Position numbers and translations under genes: made by a program. The notes beneath the pieces were generated by a model. The model searched no databases. It saw only the letters and a list, made by a program, of their open reading frames with translations, and was not told where the DNA came from. Below, piece after piece: positions 16,831-25,632 of a stretch of DNA of 48,168 nucleotides. Positions within the stretch are counted from its first letter, which is position 1. Each line of letters opens with the position of its first letter. The stretch is taken from positions 1-48,168 of the forward strand of contig UQIK01000020.1 in the NCBI GenBank assembly GCA_900541125.1, in the 5' to 3' direction. The stretch comes from an uncultured Collinsella sp. (GTDB lineage Bacteria; Actinomycetota; Coriobacteriia; Coriobacteriales; Coriobacteriaceae).

Positions 16831-16870
16831 GCCCCCGGAAAGCGATTTGTTCGCTTTCCGGGGGCTTTTT
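16831..16870 (+). terminator. Rho-independent terminator after the DUF5692 remnant
   Basis: A perfect 15-bp stem (GCCCCCGGAAAGCGA at 16831-16845 and its complement at 16851-16865) with a 5-nt loop, followed by TTTTTGTTGTTG. Confidence 0.92.
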
Positions 16871-17001
16871 GTTGTTGCGCGCATCCACGCACATATTCAA
16901 AACCTCTCGCACAGATAAAATCAGATTTCCGATCGCCTGACAGCTCTATATGACCCTGTTTTTGGGTACATTGTTGTCCCGATATTGAGCTTGGGGGATG
17001 T

Positions 17002-18504
17002 ATGAATGATGAGACGATGGGCCAAGAGGATGCGGCCCAAGATGCAGAAGCTTGCGCTGAGGCCTTGGAGAGCTTAGACCGGATTTCACTCGATGAGATT
17101 GCGTTTGACGATTCGGGCGTTGATGTGCAGGATGAGCCGGAAGCCGAGGCGCAGTCCGATGGTCAGGATGCAAAAGACGATGGCGCCGCGCCCACCGAAG
17201 ACGAGGCGGGGCACGAGGAATCCGAATGTGGGGCCGACGACCAGCCCGAATCCGACACGAGCGAGGAAACCATCTTGCTCGACGGCTTACCGGCCGAAGA
17301 TTCGCTGACCCGCGAGCTCCCTGGCTTAGGCTCTGCACCTGCCGTGGACGAGACCATCGCCATGGGCGATATTCCCCTGCCGTCCGTTCCTTCGGCACGC
17401 GAAGCCGAGGTTCGTCATCGTAAGATGTCGCCCAAGCGCCGCAACCTGATGGTTGCCGGCGTTGTGGCCGTCGCGCTCGTCGCCGGCGGCGCAGGCTATG
17501 CTGCCTGGAACGGATACCGGCAAGAGCAGGCTGCCATCACCGCCGCCAATGCCCACACGATGATGTCGGTGCAGATTGGCGTACATGCCGCGGGGCTCGA
17601 CTGTTCCGCCGGCTCCAAGATTCCCGTACAAGTGAGCGGCCAGGATTCTGACGGATCCTCCGTGAGCGAAACGCTCTATGTTGACGAGCACGGCCGCGGC
17701 ATCAAACTGCTGCCCGGCGATTACACGCTCTCCATCGCCGCCTCCCCCATCGCGGCCGACGGCACCATCTATACCGTCCCGACCACCAAGACGCAGGTCA
17801 CCGTTAAGAGCGATGAACAGGATTTAAGTGCCCAGGCTACCTTTAAGCTCAAGGTGCCTTCGGCCGACACGGTAACCGACGACCAGATCGATGCCGCCGC
17901 CAAGTATGCCGAGGAGGGCGGTGCGAGCTCCGCCGCCACCGCCAAGGTGCTCCAGCAGGCAGCAACCGCGCGGCGCGACGCCGCCGTCAATGCCGTGAGC
18001 GCGCAAAAGGCACAGGCGGCCCGTGATGCCGACGCCCGTCACAAGGCAACCGACCTTTACCAGCTCGATATCCCCGTCGAGTGGTACGGCAAGGTCGAGA
18101 CTTGGCAGAATGGCAGCACACTATGCATCTATCTTGCCGGCGACAGCGATACGCCGATCGTGACGCTCGTCGCGGTACGCGAGGGCGAGAGCTTTACGCC
18201 CGATGAGGGCGATACGGTTTTGGGTGCGGCCAATCTAGGCAACGGTTATACCGTCTACGCCAGCGGCCCCGTCTATCCGTACGTGGTGCCCCAGACCATC
18301 AACGGACGGACGCAAAATCCCGTGTCAACCTACCCCATGGACACGGCCATTGAGCTTGTCGAGCTTACGACCGGCAACCGCTACACCTATAGCCAGATCA
18401 AGAATGTACTGGTCGGCAAAGACGGCAAAGCCGACGCCGCGACCAAACTCGAGACCGACTACCTCGCCCAGATTCTGATGCCGAGCATCAAGGCCCAGGA
18501 CTAG
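17002..18504 (+). CDS. Single-pass membrane protein of unknown function with acidic cytoplasmic region
   Basis: 500 residues; family not recognised. Residues 1-140 are strongly acidic and presumably disordered, followed by a basic KMSPKRR patch and one transmembrane helix (about 149-169), giving a cytoplasmic N terminus and an extracellular C-terminal region of about 330 residues. The latter includes an alanine-rich helical segment (about 290-350) and a beta-rich end with DIPVEWYGKVETWQNG. The acidic region holds two similar threonine motifs, SEETILLDGLP (T90) and VDETIAMGDIP (T118), which look like kinase or FHA docking sites and resemble one in the PP2C phosphatase of this window. ATG 17002 follows GGGGGA. 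The gene stands alone behind a terminator. Confidence 0.8.
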   Translation: MNDETMGQEDAAQDAEACAEALESLDRISLDEIAFDDSGVDVQDEPEAEAQSDGQDAKDDGAAPTEDEAGHEESECGADDQPESDTSEETILLDGLPAEDSLTRELPGLGSAPAVDETIAMGDIPLPSVPSAREAEVRHRKMSPKRRNLMVAGVVAVALVAGGAGYAAWNGYRQEQAAITAANAHTMMSVQIGVHAAGLDCSAGSKIPVQVSGQDSDGSSVSETLYVDEHGRGIKLLPGDYTLSIAASPIAADGTIYTVPTTKTQVTVKSDEQDLSAQATFKLKVPSADTVTDDQIDAAAKYAEEGGASSAATAKVLQQAATARRDAAVNAVSAQKAQAARDADARHKATDLYQLDIPVEWYGKVETWQNGSTLCIYLAGDSDTPIVTLVAVREGESFTPDEGDTVLGAANLGNGYTVYASGPVYPYVVPQTINGRTQNPVSTYPMDTAIELVELTTGNRYTYSQIKNVLVGKDGKADAATKLETDYLAQILMPSIKAQD

Positions 18505-18577
18505 CCGGGCGCAGCAAGGTGCTCCCCAACCGTGATGAAAGAGCCAGGAGGTCCTGACCCCACAGGTCCATAGATGA

Positions 18578-19930
18578 TTAGGCAAGGAGCCACTTCCATG
18601 CGGGCATAACGTGTACCACACCGTGCTCGCATGGAATATCGGTCTGCTCATCCATGGTAACGATTGCCGACTCGCCAAGATCGAACTGGGCCATCGAGGC
18701 ATCAAGCGCGACAATTTCGCGCTCGCGCGTTTTCTCGCTTGCCATATCCGCACTCACCTGAATCAGGCTATAAGCCCGCATGAGAAGTGCGTCCCCGGCC
18801 ACAAAGTCCACCTCATGGCTTTTGCTCTTCTCTTTGATTAGCAGGCGGCAGACCGAACCGGTCCTCACCGCGGGAGTCCTTCTTCTTAGCGCATCGAACA
18901 CTGCAGTCTCGAGCCTCTGGCCTTGGTCCAATGCCGATGCGGGAGAGAATGCTCCAAACATCGCAGGATCGACAGCGTAGACCTTAGACGCAGACCGCAT
19001 GTTATTTGCCAGTGAACGCGTGAACTCCGGCACAGAAAATAACAGGTAGGCATCCTCATAATACTCAAGTAAGTCGCTGAGCGAATTACGGCTGACGGGT
19101 ATCTGTCTGCTCTTGAACTCGTTGTACACTTTGTTCACTGACAGCTCTCGTCCCGAAGATGCCATACACCGCGTCAAGAACAGCGATGCCAGGCGAGGGT
19201 TCTTGACGTCGTAACGTTCAACGACGTCCATGGCGACCGTTCGCGAAGCATATTCCTGTAGCAGCTGAATCGCGTCTGCAGGCGTCTGCTCAAGTGTCGC
19301 GATGAATCCCCCTCGTTCAAGATACCCGATCAGATGATGTCGAAGCAGCGCTGCATCGCTCGGGGAAAAGGTCGCATCTGACTCGAGAACGCTCCCCGTC
19401 TTATATCGAACGTATTCCGAAAAACTCAACGGAAAAAGCTCTCGCACAAGAGAACGACCCCTGAACTCGCTCTTAAGTTCTGAGGACAGCATCTTAGAAG
19501 AAGATCCCGTCACATAGACGGTCGCTTTCTCCGTATCGACTACACGCCGCAGAAACGCACCCCATTCGGGAATTTCCTGGATCTCGTCAAAGAAAATGTA
19601 AGCGCCCTCGGTTCGAGCAACAGGATACAGCGCATAGAACGTGTCGAGCACGTCCGCCAGCAGCGATGGCTCATACGGGCGCAAGCGCTCATCCTCAAAA
19701 TTGAAGTAAAGCATCCGGTCAAGCTCGACGCCCCGGCTCTGAAGCCGCCGCATCTCCTGATACAGGCGATACGTCTTTCCACAACGGCGGGCCCCCACAA
19801 TCACATTTACGATGTTGTCGCGCTTTGGCTCCTGTGGGTTTCCTAGATCAAGGTCTCGCTCAAAGACCTGCGGAACCCCCTGCTGTTCAAAGTCCTTTAT
19901 TTTCTGGGCGATCAAGTCGTTGAATGCCAT
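18578..19930 (-). CDS. AAA-family ATPase with DUF4143 domain
   Basis: 450 residues. Walker A is GARRCGKT (46-53), Walker B YIFFDEIQ (111-118), then sensor-like VTGSSSKML; the C-terminal DUF4143 region includes the nuclease-like EVDFVAGD stretch. These AAA_14/DUF4143 proteins are widespread, frequently transferred single genes without a settled function, sometimes compared with toxin-antitoxin or defence ATPases. The start is ATG 19930 with GGAG 4-5 nt upstream. The gene is less GC-rich and uses more varied codons than its neighbours, consistent with acquisition. Its upstream region is AT-rich and carries an inverted repeat. Confidence 0.9.
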   Translation of the reverse strand: MAFNDLIAQKIKDFEQQGVPQVFERDLDLGNPQEPKRDNIVNVIVGARRCGKTYRLYQEMRRLQSRGVELDRMLYFNFEDERLRPYEPSLLADVLDTFYALYPVARTEGAYIFFDEIQEIPEWGAFLRRVVDTEKATVYVTGSSSKMLSSELKSEFRGRSLVRELFPLSFSEYVRYKTGSVLESDATFSPSDAALLRHHLIGYLERGGFIATLEQTPADAIQLLQEYASRTVAMDVVERYDVKNPRLASLFLTRCMASSGRELSVNKVYNEFKSRQIPVSRNSLSDLLEYYEDAYLLFSVPEFTRSLANNMRSASKVYAVDPAMFGAFSPASALDQGQRLETAVFDALRRRTPAVRTGSVCRLLIKEKSKSHEVDFVAGDALLMRAYSLIQVSADMASEKTREREIVALDASMAQFDLGESAIVTMDEQTDIPCEHGVVHVMPAWKWLLA

Positions 19931-19950
19931 GATTCTCCAATCTTGCTCTC

Positions 19951-20016
19951 TAGCTAATCAAAATTATAGCGATTCTTGATTAATTAGAGATCAAGATTAT
20001 GTCTGACTTGATTAAC
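19951..20016 (-). promoter_or_regulatory. Promoter and inverted repeat upstream of the DUF4143 ATPase
   Basis: On the minus strand a TATAAT -10 box lies at 19963-19968 (complement), about 33 nt before the start codon. Directly upstream, TCTTGAT (19974-19980) and ATCAAGA (19990-19996) form an inverted repeat where the -35 box should be, and a further TTGATTAA half-site lies near 20008. This looks like an operator overlapping the promoter; the regulator is unknown. Confidence 0.45.
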
Positions 20017-20174
20017 ACTTAAGCAAGTTTTTTCACTATTACTGCTCGAAGGATGCCGAGTGGCTGAGAGGGCAACCAAGCTCGAATGCGACTCCCTGGA
20101 CAGTCGATTTGGGACGGGACTTTTTTGACTACCCCGTCCCAGGAAATCATCGCCAAATTAGCTACTTGATGCAA

Positions 20175-20375
20175 CTAGCGCCAGGGGTCGGCTTCGAACA
20201 GCGGCTCGCGCTCGGGGCGGCGATCGCTGTAGGGATCGTAGCCGTCATCGTCCTCGTTCTCGGCACGGATATAGGGGTCGCGCGGCTTGGGTGCCGGTTT
20301 GGACGTGGGCTTGGGCGCCGGCGCGACGGGCGCCGCCTCAGCCGCCGGTGCGTTCGTCTTGTTCTCCTCTTTCAT
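20175..20375 (-). CDS. Small Pro/Ala-rich acidic hypothetical protein
   Basis: 66 residues: a Lys/Glu start (MKEENKTN), a Pro/Ala/Lys repeat region, then a charged end (RAENEDDDGYDPYSD, ending ADPWR). No domain recognised; probably disordered. ATG 20375 has AAGGAG 8 nt upstream; an ATG at 20381 is too close to that site. It lies downstream of clpB on the same strand but is separated from it by a terminator. The ribosome binding site supports translation; function unknown. Confidence 0.55.
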   Translation of the reverse strand: MKEENKTNAPAAEAAPVAPAPKPTSKPAPKPRDPYIRAENEDDDGYDPYSDRRPEREPLFEADPWR

Positions 20376-20427
20376 CTGCATAGCTCCTTGCCATGTACTC
20401 ACGTTTAACACCATCGATTGTCGCACG

Positions 20428-20464
20428 AAAAAGGGCGGCGGACCCAATTGGATCCGCCGCCCTT
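20428..20464 (-). terminator. Rho-independent terminator after clpB
   Basis: On the minus strand a perfect 12-bp stem (arms 20453-20464 and 20431-20442, AAGGGCGGCGGA and its complement) with a 10-nt loop ends in a run of five T. Confidence 0.88.
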
Positions 20465-20508
20465 GGCGTTTAGAGACGACTGGCAGATTTTAAGGCATGG
20501 CCCAAAAT

Positions 20509-23136
<2,628 letters not shown>

Positions 23137-23226
23137 GGAATCACCTCTCTTGGGGTGGCCGCCCTACGGGGCGGCTTCACGTTGTTCGAGATGTATTGTT
23201 GCCAGCTTTGTACGATCTTATACATA

Positions 23227-23251
23227 AATCTAAGTCTCTATATATAAGATT
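23227..23251 (-). promoter_or_regulatory. Candidate heat-shock operator upstream of clpB
   Basis: AATCTAAGT, a 6-nt spacer and ATATAAGATT. The same 9+6+10 layout with identical half-sites occurs upstream of dnaK (32774-32798), and the spacers differ. On the minus strand both copies are followed by a TGTATA sequence that could be an extended -10 box. HspR is the likely ligand because hspR ends the dnaK operon; the sequence differs from the Streptomyces HAIR motif. Confidence 0.65.
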
Positions 23252-23313
23252 TTCTGAGTGATTAAGAGATAGGGGGCAGGCACGCTCACCCGCTGCGGCC
23301 TCGTCCCCTCACT

Positions 23314-23531
23314 ATCTCAATCTGTAACATCTAGCGGCTGTTTATGGCTCTAGATGTTACAGATCGAGATGAAATGACCAGCGGCACCCGTTTGTCTCAA
23401 TCTGTAACATCTACTCGGCAAATTAGGGTCTAACTGTTACAGATCGAGACGAACAGAAAACACCCGGATCAAAAATCTAAATCTGTAACACCAGGCCCAC
23501 TTTTAGCGGCCAAGATGTTACAGATCGAGAC
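23314..23531. repeat. Three hairpin repeats, TCTGTAACATCTAG family (left block)
   Basis: Three palindromic units at 23314-23370, 23394-23450 and 23475-23531, each with arms like TCTGTAACATCTAG and CTAGATGTTACAGA around a 15-nt centre. The first two units with their spacer (137 nt) recur collinearly at 25268-25404. No T tract follows, so they are not simple terminators. Confidence 0.8.
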
Positions 23532-23540
23532 AGACCGAAA

Positions 23541-23575
23541 ACCACCACAAAGAGGACAGGCACCTTTGTGGTGGT
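23541..23575. repeat. CCACCACAAAG hairpin repeat
   Basis: Perfect 12-bp arms ACCACCACAAAG and CTTTGTGGTGGT around the core AGGACAGGCAC. Three more copies lie at 24345-24379, 25213-25245 and, inverted, 25414-25448. Confidence 0.8.
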
Positions 23576-23583
23576 CGCGGTCT

Positions 23584-24255
23584 CTACTCCTTCGCCGAAC
23601 CCGTACTTCCCGATTCGACGGTCCAGGGCATCTCATCCTCGAACAGCCATGTACGGGCAGGCCCACTATCGCGTGCAGTCTGCGGGTCAGGCAAGCAGGT
23701 CTGTTTATAGGCATCTTGGATACACTGACCCATAAAATCGTTGAGCTCGGTCTGGTCGCCCTCCATGACATAGGCGACATCGCCGTCCATGATGTAGATG
23801 CCCGGACCCTCATTGCCCTCGTAGCCCGGATCGTACGAGACATCACATAACTTTGCGCCGTTTGCAGTGTCCAGCTCGATGGAAGAGTGGCATCCGCCAA
23901 CCATGTCGTTCGCTTTTGCCCGATAGGACGCATATCCGTACCAACGCTTAAATGTTTTGCCCTTGAGTAGCTCGGACGCCCTATCGATCAGGCTTGTATC
24001 CGTGGTATAGCGCATGGCCCCAAGCTGAATACGCGGATAATTGCTAATACCCAGCACAGCCGGCTGCTCATCAAAATCGACGGTAATGGTCTCGGGCTTG
24101 TCGTCGCCGGTCAGAAGTTCGACAGATTGAGTCACAGGCTTGACCACCGGCTCCGTCACCGCAGCAGGTAGAAATGCCATACCGACAGCGCCCGCGCCAA
24201 CCACAGCGATCGCAAGCGCCAAGACAATCAATCCAATACGGGCAGAACGGCTCAC
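23584..24255 (-). CDS. Membrane-anchored or secreted protein of unknown function
   Basis: 223 residues; family not recognised. One N-terminal hydrophobic helix (about 6-28) acts as anchor or uncleaved signal; the rest is extracellular and has three cysteines in the mature part (GGCHSS, AKLCDVS, GQCIQ) plus one near the end (QTCLPDP), suggesting two disulphides. GTG 24255 (SRSARIGL follows) is chosen because GGGGTG lies about 8 nt upstream and it places the basic residues directly before the helix; an upstream GTG at 24294 lacks a good site. It is divergently arranged with the next gene and bounded on both sides by hairpin repeats. Confidence 0.7.
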   Translation of the reverse strand: MSRSARIGLIVLALAIAVVGAGAVGMAFLPAAVTEPVVKPVTQSVELLTGDDKPETITVDFDEQPAVLGISNYPRIQLGAMRYTTDTSLIDRASELLKGKTFKRWYGYASYRAKANDMVGGCHSSIELDTANGAKLCDVSYDPGYEGNEGPGIYIMDGDVAYVMEGDQTELNDFMGQCIQDAYKQTCLPDPQTARDSGPARTWLFEDEMPWTVESGSTGSAKE

Positions 24256-24344
24256 GGCAAAACACCCCGCAATGCAAACCTTCGCCACCTGCACTAATGA
24301 TACCGCCAGCTAACACTATTACCAAAAGAAGCCGCGCGCTCCTC

Positions 24345-24379
24345 ACCACCACAAAGGGGACAGGCACCTTTGTGATGGT
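24345..24379. repeat. CCACCACAAAGG hairpin repeat
   Basis: ACCACCACAAAGGGG, core ACAGGC, ACCTTTGTGATGGT; the right arm has one mismatch against the left. It sits between the two divergent genes. Confidence 0.75.
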
Positions 24380-24489
24380 TCTCGGTTTCGACGGCCAGCT
24401 GTCACACGTTATGAGATTAAAATTGAATTGTTAGCTGAGATTATTCATTTGTCATCGAGCTTGCCTGCTCTTTGTCTCGAGGAGCGCAT

Positions 24490-25158
24490 ATGAAGCCGCC
24501 TCATTCCACCGGTCGCAACGTCATCGCCATTCTCGCCGTACCCATCGTGATGCTCTTCCTTATCGTCATCACGCCCTTTTCCCTTGGCATCGCCTCGCCC
24601 TTCGATTTACGCGGAATGGTCGACGCCGGCTCGCGTGCCGCCTCGCTTTCCTTTATCTGTCGCGGCGTGTTTTACGAAGATGGAATTCCCACCGGAATTT
24701 GGCGGTCAAAGTTGCCACTGCTCGGTCAGATCGACGGACGGCCTCCTTATTTCTGCCTTGAACCTCAGGCGATGAATTATTTGATCGACGACCAGCCCCT
24801 CGATTCCATCACCCTCGCCTACGACTATGCTCCAAACACCGACGAGCGCCACATGAACCAAGTCCTCGACAAGCTACTTGGACAGTGCGGGCTCACCGAC
24901 GAGGCCGGTCGAACCATCAATAATGACCCGAAGCTGATGCAAACAGAACTCCGTCGCATCGGAGAAATCAGGGGACGAGGTAGGGCTGCCTACTGGCAGG
25001 CCTGGGCGATGCGCAACAAGAGCGAATTTGGACACAGCACCTATATGGTCACCGTCTACACCAGAGACGGAATCAAGGGCAATGTTGACGATTTCGCGTC
25101 ATCCAAACTCGGCATCCCCAAAAAAACCAAACCCGCCAGCCCGGATGAAATCCTGTAG
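24490..25158 (+). CDS. Membrane-anchored protein of unknown function
   Basis: 222 residues; family not recognised. A basic N terminus (KPPHSTGRN) precedes one strong hydrophobic helix (about 11-34), so the protein is anchored with the rest outside. Three cysteines lie at FICRG, YFCLE and GQCGL. ATG 24490 has CGAGGAG 5 nt upstream; the upstream TTG at 24472 does not. Size, layout and cysteines are similar to the divergent gene at 23584, and both carry a 'LLGQ/FMGQ-C' stretch, but alignment by eye is too weak to call them paralogues. It lies between the two hairpin-repeat blocks. Confidence 0.72.
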   Translation: MKPPHSTGRNVIAILAVPIVMLFLIVITPFSLGIASPFDLRGMVDAGSRAASLSFICRGVFYEDGIPTGIWRSKLPLLGQIDGRPPYFCLEPQAMNYLIDDQPLDSITLAYDYAPNTDERHMNQVLDKLLGQCGLTDEAGRTINNDPKLMQTELRRIGEIRGRGRAAYWQAWAMRNKSEFGHSTYMVTVYTRDGIKGNVDDFASSKLGIPKKTKPASPDEIL

Positions 25159-25212
25159 GGACGCTCATTAGAATGTCGTTCAACGAGCACGGCAACATCG
25201 AGCTCGCCCCCC

Positions 25213-25448
25213 ACCGCCACAAAGGGGACAGGCACCTTTGTGGTGATCTTCGGCCCCGGCGTTCACCATCTCAATCTGTAACATCTAGCGGCCGTTTTTG
25301 GGTCCAGATGTTACAGATCGAGATGAATTGTTCAGCGGTGCCCGTTTATCTAGATCTGTAACAACTACTCGGCAAATAAGGGTCTACCTATTACAGAACG
25401 AGACAAACCGCGGACCACCACAAAGGTGCCTGTCCCCATTGTGGCGGT
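25213..25448. repeat. Composite hairpin block (right block)
   Basis: In order: a CCRCCACAAAGG hairpin (25213-25245), two TCTGTAACATCTAG-type hairpins (25268-25324 and about 25348-25404), then an inverted CCACCACAAAGG hairpin (25414-25448). The 25268-25404 part is the same length (137 nt) as 23314-23450 and clearly homologous throughout, including the spacer CAGCGG-N-GCCCGTTT. Confidence 0.8.
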
Positions 25449-25543
25449 TTTCGACAAAAAGAAGCCGCCCCATTAACAGAGGCGGCATCAAGCAGGTCTA
25501 TTTATTAGCGTCCCTCAAGACCCAACGAGAACGCAGAAATGTA

Positions 25544-25617
25544 GCCCGGGGCTTATCCTTTCCCGAACGCGACCCTCGCGAAGCGCGTGAGCGGGCGGGA
25601 AAGGGTAAGCCCCGGGC
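25544..25617 (-). terminator. Long hairpin after the hydratase gene
   Basis: A stem of about 21 bp (25544-25564 with 25596-25617; inner part CCTTTCCCG/CGGGAAAGG) and a GC-rich loop that can itself fold. It starts 15 nt beyond the stop of the minus-strand hydratase. The T tract is weak, so it may end transcripts or protect a 3' end. Confidence 0.6.
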
Positions 25618-25632
25618 GGACAATTAAGCGCG

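Noticed and set aside
23314..25448. CRISPR array
   Set aside because: The repeats are hairpins of two families with irregular spacing, the spacers are themselves conserved, and there are no cas genes.
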